Positions 44,210 to 56,826 of a stretch of DNA of 64,000 nt are shown here, piece after piece; position 1 is the first letter of the stretch; every line of letters starts with the position of its first letter. This stretch comes from Paramarasmius palmivorus (lineage: Eukaryota > Basidiomycota > Agaricomycetes > Agaricales > Marasmiaceae), in NCBI GenBank assembly GCA_037176845.1, contig JAYKXP010000001.1:62001-126000 (forward strand). The letters run 5' to 3'. The notes beneath the pieces were generated by a model. The model did not search any database. It was given only the letters and a program-made list of their open reading frames with translations, and was not told where the DNA came from. The position numbers and the translations under genes were made by a program.

Positions 44210-47200
44210 ATGCTCGTCATGATGCAAAAGTTAAGGAGCGCCCTATTCTCCTTGTTGCTTCTTGCCTCGTTCACAGCTTCGACTCCGAAAGGTATCGTTG
44301 CTCGTCAGGAAGGGCCACGCCCACGAACATGGACCGATCAAGTCGATTACGACGAGTACAGCCTTATCATTAAAGGGCAACGCGTCTTTCTCCAGTAAGT
44401 CTCAGATCATGGTACTCAAGCTAGTAGCTCACGTAGTATGATGTTCTAGTTCCGGCGAATTCATGACCTATCGTCTTCCTGTACCTGATCTATGGCCGGA
44501 CATCCTCGAGAAATTCAAAGCAGCTGGGTTTAATGGACTTAGCCTTTACACGCACATGGGATCCATAAATCCATCGAGGGGTATAGTAGATTTTGATGGG
44601 TATCGAGCCTTACAACCGTTATTCGAGGCGGCGAAGCGGATTGGCATTTGGGTTGTATTGAGACCAGGTACGTGAACATGACCTCATTTTTCTCCTCGCC
44701 GCTAACTAGAGCACGAAATTTAGGGCCAGTAAGCCGTGATACCTTTTTCAGCAAAGATTAAATCATGTTCATATCCTTCTAGTACATCAATGCAGAAACA
44801 AGCGCTGGAGGTCTAGCACACTGGACTACGACCGAAGTAAAAGGGAAACTCCGCTCCAATGATAGCGATTACCGCGAGGCTTGGACACCTTATATCCTGG
44901 GTATCGTTCGCGAGGCCGTGGATTATCAGATCACGCAGGATGGGCCTATCATTGCTATGCAAGTCGGTGCGTTATAGTGGTTGGCCCTTAGGACTAGGTG
45001 CTCATGTTTCGTCGATCTAGACAACGAATACGGGCAAGATGCCGGTGCTGGATATTTCGAAGACTTGAAAGCTGTATATCGCAATGAGAGCAATGGCATC
45101 GTATTGCCGCTGACATATAACGATCCTGGTATGGGTAGAAGCTTTATCAATGGAACGGTATGTCCTTGCACCTGTACTTTCATGTCGGTCATTGATGTAG
45201 GTATCGGCGTCAGGGTGCTGTAGATTTATATGGGTATGTTACTGTATATCCCAAGTTGCTCAGTGCCATCACTGACAGGACAACAGCTTTGACGCGTATC
45301 CTAATCGGTACGATTGCTCACATCCCGATATCTGGAGACCAGTCCCAGAAAACTATCACGAGTACCACATGGAGGTGAATCGGTGGCAACCTTTGTATAT
45401 TCCTGGTAAATATACCTCATTCACAAATCTGTCTATCGACATAACATCGTCGCAGAATATCAAGGCGGCTCGCTGCAGGCTTGGGGTCCTAACACACCGG
45501 GTTCGTCTTGATTCATTGAATGCCTACGGATTGTCTCTGACGTCCAACAGATTACTCTGGCTGTGCTGCGCTCACGGGCCCTGACTTTGAATCCGTCTTC
45601 TATAAGCAACTGTGGGCCGATAATGTGAAGCTGGTGAATTATTACCCCCTATACGGTGGCACGTCATGGGGCGGCATTCCCTTCCAGTGGGTATCTCCTT
45701 GAATCGGGGTAAATTGGATTTCTCATGTGTTCACTAGCGGTGTGAGTTGTTTGTTCAGGCATAATTCGGCCTTTCTGATGATGTTAGGTCTACACCTCGT
45801 ACGACTGGGGAGCAGCAGTAGGTATCAGTCTGTCCCTTGAGGAGCAGTTCTAAAGGCTTTTTTTTTTCAGATCTCCGAGCCAAGAACTCTTACGACAAAA
45901 TATACCGAGCTTAAACTGCAGGGAATCTTTCTTCGCAGCTCGCCCGAGTTTTATAAAACCGATGTCGAGGTCAACTCGACTGAGTCAAACCTCGTCATGC
46001 CAATCAACAACTCGTCTCTTGGATTCGCCACCTTGCTCAGAAACCTTGATACAGGTGCTGGATTTTGGATCGTCAGGCAAAAAGATTCGACCTCAACGTA
46101 AGTTATATGTTTTACTTAGCGCTAGAGGCTAGATAAATACCTGATGCCACGCAGTACCATATCAGAGTTCAAGCTCAACATTACAACAGGCTCTGGTACA
46201 TCTTTCCAGATTCCTCAAATTGCAAATGCCATTACGCTGAACGGCCGGCAGTCAAAAGTCGTAGTCACCGACTACGCATTTGGTAGCTCGCGCGCGTTAT
46301 ACTCTACGGCCGAAGTATTCTTTGCAGGAGTTATCGGCGGACGAGATGTCCTCTTCCTTCATGGCAACTCCGACCAGGAACATGAAGTCGCACTGTCTTC
46401 CATCGTCTCTACCAGTGCCAACACCAGCTCATCGAACCTGATCACATACACCCCGGCTCCATCTAACATTTCGCCTGCAAACACGACGATTGTCACACTC
46501 AAGGAAGGGTTATCCGGTCTTCAGACGCTCTCAGCCTCGGATTCCCAGCTCGTTCTCTTTGCCGATACGACTACGGTAGAAACCTTCTGGGCACCTTCGC
46601 TCACATCCATTGATCCCTCCAACCACGCTAATTTCTGGGGTATAGGCACAAACGAGAGTGTCCTAGTTTCAGGGCCATATCTCGTTCGTTCAGCGACCAT
46701 TGAAGGGGATGCGCTAACATTACGCGGGGATCTGAATGTCACCAATTTGGAGAAGGAAAGTCGATTCACTATTATCGCCCCGCAGAACATTACTAGGGTC
46801 ACATGGAACAACAAGACAGTCATACTTGACACCTCTTCTTCTGCTATGGGGTATATCACTGGAGTAGTCGACGCGCCAAAGGATGCACTGGAAGAGATCG
46901 TCGTTCCCGAGCTAGGAAATTGGGTTTATCGTGATAGTCTTCCGGAGGTCGGGACAGAGTTCGACGATTCGGAATGGATAGTCGCAAACCACACTGAGAC
47001 AAATATACCTTTCAAGATGTGGTATGGAGATGGAAGGGTTTTATATGGGTGTGATTATGGATTGTAAGTCGTGCATTTGTTATCAGAGGGTTAGCATTCG
47101 ACATTGGCGTCTTAGTTGCGAAGGCGCGGTCATTTGGAGAGGTCATTTCAATGGCACTGGTGCGGAAAAGAGCATGAATCTGTCGATCAACGGAGGGCAA

Positions 47201-48400
47201 GGTGCGTATACGGTCTTGCAAGGTTAATTCTCTGCTCGTATTACTCACGGTACGCCCTAGGTTTCGCTGCCGGCGTGTGGCTCAATGATCTTTTCTTGGA
47301 CACTTCATTTGGAAAGTGAGTAGATCTTGCGGGTGTTCTCCGCCATGATACATAGCGACCTGTTCTTCAGCTCGTCAAACGGCGCCAATAACATCAACGA
47401 GACAGACCAAGTTTTCACTTTCCCGGACGGTTCAGTAAAGATTGCAGAGGACAACGTGGTGACTGTCGTTCAAGTGAGTTGTCTTATGCATTACTATTTA
47501 AGTCTCTGCTTACAAGTCACTCTGCGGTTCAGGATAATATGGGTCTGAATGAAAACTGGTGTAAGTATCCTTTGGGACTCGGAGTCTTCCCCTCAAAAAT
47601 ACTCACTAGTGTTCAACACATAGACACTGACGACCATATGAAATCCCCTCGAGGCATCCGCGGCTTCCAGCTCAACAACGGTACCTTTGGTGAATGGAAA
47701 GTTCAAGGCAAACTTGGTGGATACAAAAAGCAAGCGCAACTCTTTTCTTCGTGTACCTTGCTCCTCTGACCTCTGAAATCATTACTCCTAACTCAGCTTC
47801 CCCGACAAAGTACGCGGTGTAATGAACGAAGGCGGCCTATTCGGGGAACGCGAAGGATGGCACCTCCCCGGCTTTGATACCGCTGCCTGGCAAAACCGTA
47901 ACCTCTCGGACGGATTACCTGATTCCACGGCAGGTGTAGGATTCTTTGTGACCACTTTCAATCTGGCTTTACCTGATGGATACGATATCCCTATATCTTT
48001 CAATTTTGACGAACCGTTCGGACAACCATATCGAGCATTGTTGTTTGTTAACGGGTGGATGATGGGGAAAAGGATTGGGAATTTAGGGTAAGTACCTACT
48101 AGTACAAAAGTACAAAGGTCTGCCGCCTGACTCTGGGTCCTAGACCTCAAGCAAAGTTTCCTGTACATGAAGGAATCTTGAATTATCGCGGGGAAAAGTA
48201 AGTCCGAGTCTCGTATATAGGATTCCCAAAAGTGACACATTGATCCTCTCTCTAGCACGGTTGCAGTCGCGCTATGGTCAATGTCACCAGAAGCTTCCGT
48301 AACTCCATCTTTGAGTTTAGCTGTCGATGGGATTTTTGAAGGTAAACTTGGGGAGATTCGGGTTGATAATCCTGGATGGGTGGAACGAAAGGAGGTGTGA
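44210..48400 (+). CDS. Secreted beta-galactosidase, GH35
   Basis: Hydrolyses terminal beta-galactosides of plant cell-wall polymers outside the cell. Twenty-one exons sum to 1028 residues, matching fungal LacA-type enzymes. An N-terminal hydrophobic signal (FSLLLLASFTAS) is followed by a KGIVARQ processing-like site. The TIM barrel has GEFMTYRLP, RPGPYINAE, acid/base Glu in DNEYGQ (Asp replaces the more usual Glu before NEYG), nucleophile Glu in PEYQGGSLQAWG, and YTSYDWGAAI. Beta-sandwich domains follow with many N-glycosylation sites, ending in the typical WERKEV. Exons 3 (44724-44728) and 10 (45738-45741) are 5 and 4 nt and are needed for conserved motifs. Intron 47730-47796 is GC-AG. The gene sits between two duplicated B/C pairs. 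Confidence 0.93.
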
Positions 48401-48449
48401 GCGCGCGAAATGAGACATGCAAGAACGGGGATAGAAAAGAAAGTGGTAG

Positions 48450-48781
48450 GTATGATGTACGTATTTAGTTGAGTGGGAGCGTCCAGTTGACAAGAGGAAC
48501 TGGGGGTATTTTCGAACAAAGGTTTCGGCTTGAGATGGGGTCATTCCGACGGTATAGACAAAGGCAGGAAGCTTGTGGTCGTATTTTGGCTCGGGAGAAT
48601 ATGGGCCAGGGAAATTTTCGAAGGATTCATGCTCGTACATGTAGGAAGGTAATGCACAGGAAGATGAATAAGGCGCAAGTAGACGCACCTCTTCGACGCT
48701 GATGAACCTATCAATGTATCGTTTGTCATCTTCGGGGGGTCGTATCAAGGTTTTCCAGCCATTAGGAGGAGGATCATTTAT
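48450..48781 (-). pseudogene. Family B pseudogene 2
   Basis: Aligns with the first half of the intact B gene: INDPPPNGWKTLIRPPEDD, YMYEHESFENFPGPYSPEP, VGMTPSQAETFVRK. The start codon is ATA instead of ATG, the acceptor of intron 1 has lost its AG, the frame shifts after FVRK, and the rest of the gene (about 60 percent) is missing, ending close to the GH35 stop codon. Not expected to make protein. Confidence 0.85.
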
Positions 48782-49418
48782 CGTTTATGTTGTTGCTGGT
48801 GGTGGTGGTGGTTTGGGAAAGAAATCATTTATTCTCGCGATTGCCGTGTACCTTCCTTTCCGTGACGCGTTTACCGGCCCAGTCTCGACCTCAGTCGCTC
48901 TGTAGCTTACCTTCATAGGAATCTGGACCCCGAACAGTGAAAAAAGACAGAGCGAAGTGACTGGGAGACTATTGCACAAATTCCAGAGAGATATCTCGTC
49001 CAAGGTACGTTTTCCTTGTTGATTTTCTGGATTACACGTAGCTCTCATTGAAGGCCATTCCAGAGTTATTGAAACTGCGTCAAGGGGAGAAAACAAGGCA
49101 GCGTGCATGTCTACCTCAAAAGAGTCGTCGCAATTGCTTCCCCACCGAATCCAAAACACGCAGAAAAAGCGGCAGGGAGAACCAATCGTGATATCAGAAA
49201 CACCCCATGGCACACGAAGAAGGCGCAGATGAATAACGCTGAGATCAAAGAACACTGAAGGAAAGTCTTTTGCTCTAATCTGTTTCCTGGTCCGAAATCT
49301 GATGTGTCTTCTCACATAGAATGCTGTGTGCACAAGCTGAATAACAATGTCCTGTTATGTCGATTACAGAGCTTTCTTCCATGCTGTTCGTTGCACTGGC
49401 ACCCCATCATCCTCACCC
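48782..49418. promoter_or_regulatory. Divergent B/C intergenic region, copy 2
   Basis: 637 bp between the dead B copy and the living C1 gene, homologous in blocks to 42631-43038 (GGTTTGGGAAAGAAA, GAAGTGACTGGGA, CCAGAGAGATATCTCG). It therefore probably still drives C1. Confidence 0.6.
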
Positions 49419-52119
49419 ATGGCCGACTTTAACAACTGCTCAGAAATCGCCATCTCTGGTGGAAGCCTAACAAAAGCAAATCACATCTCCAATATTCGCA
49501 TCGTTCATAAAAATATCGTACAAAGGGAGGAAGAAAAGCGGACCAGATGGGATGATGTGAGTTAAACGTATCTTGAGCGTTGATTACGAGCTGATGTGCT
49601 GGATTCAGTACAATCGTGTCAGAATAGGCGACATTTGGATTGAAAGCAGCATTGCTACACCCTCAGCCAGAAGATACTGTCAACTAGTAGGGCGAGATAT
49701 ACCAGATGTTCGTCGCAACTTCGGTATAGCTTGCCTTCGTGGTGAAGACAGAGAAGACAAGTTCCTATGTGTTACATACAGGGGGGCCGATGCTTTCAAG
49801 GTCAGTTCTGTTCATGGTCTGGCTTACATAGTTGACGTAGTGCTCGGCTAGGCTTTTAAGCAAGACTTTGATGAATTCTCCCAATTCAAGTATGTCGCCT
49901 ATCCTCTCTTGAATACCAACTTCACTGAAGATCTCTAGGCATGAAAATGTGGCACAAATCTTTGGTTTCAGTGATAACGAACACAGTATACTGGCGTTAC
50001 TATTCTATGATGGTGAGGTACTTTCTCTGAATTCTCCCCTCTGTCACTTACTCCGAACTCGTCTTTTGGTCAGCTCTGGTTCCGCTTGAACGATTTATTA
50101 ATGATGATGATGGTCGGGGCTTGACGCTGCAGTTTTCGTACTTCGAGTATCAAGTAGGTCCCCGATATCAATGTTCTGAGCAACACCTAACTACCTCAAT
50201 TAGTTCTGCAGGATGCAGATGGAACTTCCGGTGGACAAAGTCGCAGTATGTCTCATTATACCATCCATCACAACATATGGTAACGAGAACAACAGCGTAT
50301 AGCTGAACTCTGGGTCGGCCCAAGGACTGGTGTACTGCAGAGAGGACCATACAATGAACAATCCCCACATCGAGACGTATACATGCAGGGTACCGTCGAA
50401 AGTGCGATGCCCAACATTCATTCCGGCTATCTATCCATCCCAATGCTTAGCGACAACGACATCATCCTGGATTATCTCGCAAAAACATTCGCCACTCAGA
50501 CTATCCTCCAAGCAATTCGTTGGTTTCCTACACCATTCACGGAACATCTGGCTCATGAATACGTTACACGTGTTCTGTCGTCCCTCTCCGGTACGATATA
50601 TAATAGGTACTCGCGCAAAATCGTTGCTAGATCGTCGGGTTTCGGCAGGGGGTTGAAGTATATGTTTTATCGGGCGTATAATATCTCTGATGTAATGCGG
50701 GAGAATCAGATTATCATGGAAGATGGCTTGGTACGGTATGTATAAAAACCTGGGTGTTGAATGTCGTTAACTGACCATGTGCATAGGTTTACTGTTACAC
50801 CGATAGAGATGAACAAACTCCAGAAGGTTCACCTACAATATGCATTGCCTTGGCAAAAACTTGGCATTCTCAGAAGATCATGGCTTGCTCAGGCGCACCA
50901 CACGTTCGGCCAACTACAGATTCATGCAGATGAGTGGGAGAATTATAGTGAGTTCTTGTGTTGCCATTTTTAGCCTGTCTAATTGGTTGATATAGCTACA
51001 CTTTTCTGTTTTAATATACTCCTTACACGCAGTTCACCGCCAGGGGAATTCAATGGAACCCCGGAAGTCTATCTGTTCATACCACCTGTTCCCCGTCCAT
51101 CTGATGATGAAGGTATCTGGAGATCTTGGGTAGAGGGCGAGAAGTACTTCTGGTCCTTTGATCCGCTTGGGCAAGAGAAGGTGTCCGATTTTGAGCTAGC
51201 AAGTTCAGGGGTACCGTCGTTCACTTCCGTGATATCTACCATTTGCCACACGTGGAGCCCGTGTGACTACGACATTATGCAGAAACTCCAGGTCACCAAA
51301 GGCTTTGACCCGACCACGACGGATTTGGCCCTTTCCACCGGCTATCCTATTCTCGAAGTCATCGGCGACGATGATCGATCCGAAGACTTGGAAAAACCAA
51401 GTTCTGACATGTTACTACCGCAAGCTGGCAGACGAGGTTCGTTCAATAGATATTCCGTAAGCTCTGTGGTGCTGATCATTTCGTTGTTGAACAATAGGTA
51501 GCAGTACACAACTAAGTCGGGCGTCCACTGTCTGGTCAAACCATGCATCCGACACGAAGGGTCTGAGAACTCGAGACGCAAAGACTATGAGATCTAATAG
51601 TAGTGCACCTGGAGCACGAGGCACGTTCAAACCTAGATTACATGTCCTGTCATTATGCTCATGGTCTCGAATAGGTATTGCTAAACATTCAGCTTGGCCG
51701 TCCACTGCCTGGTCAGACCGTAAATCAGGGACGGCGGCGGACGTAAAGACTATGAGATCTTCGAGCAGAGTTCAAACGAGCTCTCGCGATCCACAGAGCC
51801 TCGGGACAGAGCAACAAGGACGAGAAGGTGGATATGCCCGATCGAGAACAGGGGCTAGCGAACGCCGACTGGGTGTGCTAGGTATGTTCAGCCCATGTAT
51901 GATTCCTTGGCTCGGCCTTATCGTGACATTTGTTGTACAGGGCGTCGTTCGAGTCCAAAGGCTAACACACGACGCCTCAGTCTTCCTGCGACGAGACAAA
52001 CTACCTCCCTCGCGGCTGCGAGGAAGAATAGCCGAGTAACTGGTAGTAGTGGACAGGACTGCGGACGAGCAGATAGGCACTCAGTTCGACTTGGAGCAAA
52101 GAAGCCAGCGTGGCGATGA
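49419..52119 (+). CDS. Family C protein C1, unknown function
   Basis: Eleven exons (49419-49556, 49609-49800, 49852-49889, 49939-50012, 50074-50153, 50204-50245, 50296-50735, 50787-50947, 50996-51436, 51498-51881, 51941-52119) give 722 residues. The N terminus FNNCSEIAISGGSLT resembles the short ISGG-x-F-x-x-V motifs that open many Agaricomycete proteins, including NLR-like ones. Then HENVAQIFGFSDN, FYDGALVPLERF and AELWVGPRTGVL recall the hinge part of the widespread HxNxAQLFG family of degenerate kinase-like fungal proteins; no catalytic loop is present. A second region has VYLFIPPVPRPSDDEGIW and YFWSFDPLGQEK. The tail is basic and Ser/Arg-rich. Reading through the last intron ends at 52039 instead; the canonical gtatgt/tacag borders, conserved in C2, favour splicing. 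Confidence 0.6.
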
Positions 52120-52207
52120 TGGTTCGTTGATGACTGTAACATACGATGTGTATTATACCTCATTAATGTTCGGAAAATTACAGTAAATGAAAACAACAAT
52201 CTCGGCT

Positions 52208-53294
52208 TTAACGTCTGGAATCCGGCGTAGAAGTTACAATATCGATATCCTTCACATTTGGATGGGAAACCTGGAACGCAAGTGCCTGTTCGAGAATATT
52301 CTTGTGTGCGGACAAACGGAGCTTCTGAAGCAATGGTGCTTTTTTCGTCAGATTGAATGTTTTGTCAATCGTTGACTTCGACGCTAGAAGGAGCCGGTGA
52401 GTATTGAAAATCGAGAGCAATTGACTCTAGCTCACCGTTATTGTTCGCCACATCAATGCTGCATTCGATCGATAAATTTTGGAGGTGTTGCCCAGTATGT
52501 TCAAGGATATCTCCAATAACCTTCAACCGACGTAACTTCTCCTCTTCATTAAGATTTTTACAAGCCTTTGGGTTATCAGTGAACACCAAGTCGCGGAGAC
52601 CAGGGAAAACTATGTGTGGATACAACACGTTAACGAACGCGGTATAATCCGCTTGGAGACTCTTGATTTGTCCCAACGAAGTACTTCTCCGAGTCCCTGG
52701 CACCAGTCCAGTCGCCGCCTCCTCAGTGTACACTTCCGTGCATTTTAACGACACGAGCTGGGGAAATGAACCAAGAAACTCGATCAACTGGCTACACGTA
52801 GCAAATCGGACACCACAAAAGCGTAAACAAGTAACCGCGGAGAATCTCTGGACGAGAATATCCATCACAACATCCGAAACTCTGTAAATCTCAAGCGGTG
52901 GAACCCAACAGCTCAACAGGAAAACCTCTTTGATCCTATCGCAATTCCCCAAGGCTACGGAAGGGGAAGTGAACCATTTAAAGAACGATTGAATGTTGGG
53001 GTTGCTTGGTTCGCAAGCTATACGATCTATACGTGTGAGGTGCATTGTGCTGAGGGGTGATTGACAGAGAGTTTTGAGGGTGTTGAATCGGGGTTCTCGG
53101 GATGGGATGGGTAAGATGCCAGTGAGGAAGAAACGTTGTCTGGCGGCCGGAAGCCAGGAGCGTGAAACAAGTGAACAGGAGCTGATGGTCTGGCGGCTGA
53201 GATGGGCCTCGACGGACCAGAAGGGAGGGACATGTATAGCGACGTTTTCAACGATATTTTCAAGGATTTCGAAGGGGAGTGGTGTTGGATGCAT
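52208..53294 (-). CDS. F-box protein with leucine-rich-repeat-like region
   Basis: Exons 53294-52436 and 52383-52208 on the minus strand give 344 residues. It starts with an F-box, LPFEILENIVENVAIHVPPF and SSCSLVSRSWLPAARQRFF, then irregular leucine-rich repeats (VTCLRFCGVRF, QLVSLKCTEVY, IKSLQADYTAF, GLRDLVFTDN, LQNLSIEC, LQKLRLSAH). This is the common Agaricomycete F-box/LRR architecture, a substrate adaptor for an SCF ubiquitin ligase. The intron (52384-52435) is required to reach the final repeat; without it the frame ends 25 codons after the donor. It is convergent with C1 and sits between the two C genes. Confidence 0.8.
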
Positions 53295-54268
53295 GGAGGG
53301 AAGACTCAGATGATTGGTTTTTTATACATCTGTTTGAATCAGGAGCCTGTACACTGCACTTGGAAAAGTGAAACATCGTTATCATTATGTAAAATTGAGC
53401 TTTCCTCCTTATTCTTGGTACATCCATTCGGCATATATATAGCCTACATTTCCAGGAGCTTGAAGATTTTAGCACCTGTATTGCGCTTTGCCAAAGGTAA
53501 CAATGTGGAACCTTGCAGGCGGAAGTTACATACGTGTACACGTGACTAAGACGCGATGGTCCGTGCACTGTCACTGTGTCAGCGACCTTCGGCGACCTTG
53601 ACTTTTTCCTTGTGTAGCTTGACAATTCTCAATCAGGACCACGGTCGCTTCCACCCTCAAAGCTTTACAGCCATGAAAGCCATCATCTTTCAATGAAGAG
53701 GAAAAAGAGAAGTTCATGGGAACGAGTTGCTGGGTGTCTTTGGCGGGAGAAAAAATCGCATAGTATTGAAGGTGCGCTTTTTGTTGGATTTCTTCACCGT
53801 GACACGTATGAATCAATTCAAACAGGTCTTTTTTTGTCATTTGTAGCAAATCTGACTCCGGGAGAAGAGGTGACGTAGTCATCCTACTTCGAAAGAATCA
53901 ATCCGACCATACTTCGTTGGATTTCCACTGAATCGACATCAGAAATCCTCGTCAAAACATGGGAAACAGGAGAAAGACTGACTTGGACTGACTCCACTTT
54001 TCGAGATCCAAGCTCATCTTCAACTCCATACGCGTCGACGGCAGGAGGACAACAAGATAACAAAATATCCCATGGTACGAGTAATGCTTTGCTCCAATTC
54101 ATTTATATCACGGAACCTGACGTGCATCCTAACCAGAATGGGGTATGCTGTATACAACCGGCGCTTTACACAGCAATATGTCATGTTCTGTCGGCTATGC
54201 ATCACATTAAATAGAGCATCTCGCGTTGCGAACCTTCGCTATTCCCTGCGCCCCCATCGCCGTTTCCC
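53295..54268. other. Intergenic, no gene supported
   Basis: 974 bp between the F-box and C2 starts. The last 80 bp before C2 (ATTAAATAGAGCATCTCGCG) resemble the sequence before the C relic at 43039. No B copy was found here. Confidence 0.45.
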
Positions 54269-56639
54269 ATGGCCAACTTCAACAACTGTTCGAAGATCGC
54301 CATCTCTGGTGGAACCTTCACAAGGGCAAATCATGTCTCCAACGTTCGCATTGTTCATAACAATGTCGTGAACGTTACTCAGAGAGAAGAAGAGCGGACT
54401 AAATGGGATGATGTGAGTTGATCGCGTTCTAAACTTGAAAAATATGAGCTGACTTCTCGGGCTCAGTACAATCGTGTCAGGATAGGCGACATTTGCATCG
54501 AGAGCAGCGTTGCTACATCATCAGCTAGAGACTATGACGAGGAAGCATGGACACGATACTATCGATTAGTAGGGCGAAATGCACTAGATGTTCGTCGCAA
54601 GTTCGGCATAGCTCGCCTTCGTGGTGAAGATAAAGAAGACAAGTTTCTATGTGTTACATACGAGGGATCCGAGGCTTTCAAGGTCAGTTCTGTCTATAGT
54701 CTGACTTGCATAGTTGACGTAGTGCTCGGATAGGCTTTCAAGCAAGACTTTGATGAATTCTCCCAATTCAAGTAGGTCGATTATCCTCGCTCGACCACCA
54801 ACTTTAGCGAGAATCTCCAGGCACGAAAATGTGGCACAAATCTTCGGCTTTAGCGATAACAAACGCGGTATACCGGCGTTAATATTCTATGATGGTGGGG
54901 TTACTTTCTCTGAATCTCTGCCTTTGTTACTTACTCCGAACTTGTCCTTTGGATAGCTCTGATTCCACTTGAACGGATTATATACGATGATGATGATCGG
55001 GTCTTAACGCTTCAGCGTTCATACTTCGACTATCAAGTACGTCTCTGGTATAATGGATGACCTGAATAACACACTTAACTATCTCAATCAGTTCCGTAGG
55101 ATGCGGATGGAAATTTCAGACAAGAAACTCGTACGTCTCATTGTACCTCCATCACAACATGTAGTAACGGGAACAACAGTATATAGCTGAACTCTGGGTT
55201 GACCCGAGAACCGGTGCATTGCAGCGAGGGCCATTCACCGGAACACACCCGGCTCGTCATGGGATTCTGTTTGGCACTATCGAAAGCGCCATGCCCAACA
55301 TTCATTCTAGCTATCTATCCATCTCAGCGCTGAGAGACAACGACACAGTCTTGGCATATCTCGCAAGGACGTTCCCCACTCAGGCTGCCCTCCAAGTAAT
55401 TTGCGGGCTTGGTAGAGATTTCTGTAAATATCTGGCCAACGAACGCGTTACACCTGTTCTGTCGCCTCTCCCCGGTACGATATATAATAGGCATTGTCGA
55501 TATATCGTTGCTAGGTGGCCGGGTGCCAGGGAAAGGCTGCAGTATATGAAGAATTCGATGTATATGATTGGTCCAGATATGGATCTTGTATCAGGTATTG
55601 AAACAGTGTGGAAGAGTCAGGTTGTAATGGATAATGGCCTGGTGCGGTATGTATAAAAAACCAAGTGCTGAATGTCGTTGACTGACCATAAGGACAGGTT
55701 TACTATCACACCAACGGAGATAAATGAACTCCAGGAGATTTGCTTGGTGTATAAATTGCCTCAGCAAGAACTTGTCAATCTGAGGAGATTATGGCTCGCT
55801 CAGGCCCACCACGTGTTCGACCAACTACAAATTCACGCAGATGAGTGGGAGGATTATGGCGAGTTCTCGTGTTGCCATTTGTAGCTTGTCTAATTGGTGG
55901 CATAGCCATGCTTTTTGGTTTTAACATGCATCTTATACGCTGTTCATCGCACGAGGAACTCAATATACCCCCAGAAGTCTATCTATTCATACTACCTGTT
56001 CCCTGTCCATCTGATGATGAAGGCATCTGGAGATCATGGGTGGAGTGCGAGAAGTACTTTTGGTCCTTTGATCCCTTCGGACAAGAGAAGATATCCGATT
56101 TTAAGCTAGCAACTTCAGGAGTACCGTCTTTTACTTCCACGATAGTTTCCACGAGTGATGTGTGGAGCCCAAGTGACTACGACATCATATATAAACTCCA
56201 GGTATCCAAAGGTTTCGACCCAGCCACGACTGACTTTGCCAATGCCAATGGCTGTCCTATTCTCGAAATCATTGGTAACGATGATCGATTCGAAGACTTT
56301 GAAGAATCCAGTTCTGACATGTTACCGCCGCACGCTCGCAGACGAGGTTCGTTCAATCGATATTCCATATGTTCTCCTTGGTGCTGACTATCTCGTTGTC
56401 AAACAATAGGTACTGTCAAACATCCAAGCCGGGCGTCCACCTTCTGGTCAAACCATAAATCTCGCACGAGGAATCTAGGAGCGGCAGATGCAAAGATCAT
56501 GAAACCTTCGCGTAGGGTTCGAACGAGATCAAAGCAACGAGTCAACTCGCAAACCACAGGGTCTTGGAGCCGAGCGGAAAGGTTGAGAAAGCAGAGGCGT
56601 TCCATCAAGAACCTCAAGGACAGGGGCCAACGAATGTAA
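54269..56639 (+). CDS. Family C protein C2, truncated paralogue
   Basis: Ten exons (54269-54412, 54467-54682, 54734-54771, 54821-54894, 54957-55036, 55092-55130, 55180-55646, 55698-55858, 55906-56346, 56410-56639) give 629 residues, parallel to C1 exon by exon: FNNCSKIAISGG, HENVAQIFGFSDN, AELWVDPRTGAL, VYLFILPVPCPSDDEGIW. Intron 8 begins GC (55859) where C1 has GT. In exon 10 an indel relative to C1 leads to an early TAA at 56637, so the last exon of C1 has no counterpart in the protein although its sequence survives downstream. Expression and function unknown; it may be an active shorter protein or a young pseudogene. Confidence 0.58.
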
Positions 56640-56826
56640 ACCAGATGTGCCAGGTATGTTTAGTCCGTGTATGGTTCCTTGGCTCGACCTTATCGTCTCG
56701 TTCGTTGTACAGGGCATCGTTCAATTTCGAATCCTAATAGCACGACACGCCAGTTCTCCTGCGACGAGGCAAACTACCTCTCTTCGTGCTGCGAGGCAGA
56801 GTGGTTCAGGTGTATTTCATCGTTGA
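56640..56826 (+). pseudogene. Untranslated remnant of the C2 tail
   Basis: After the premature stop the sequence still matches C1: GTATGTTTAG...GTTGTACAG (56655-56712) equals the last C1 intron, and GGCATCGTTC...GCGACGAGGCAAACTACCTC equals its last exon. It is now 3' to the coding frame. Confidence 0.7.

Noticed and set aside
51882..51940. Possible transmembrane helix (IPWLGLIVTFVVQG) near the C1 C terminus
   Set aside because: The stretch has canonical gtatgt and tacag borders, a matching sequence in C2 after the stop, and is better read as an intron.
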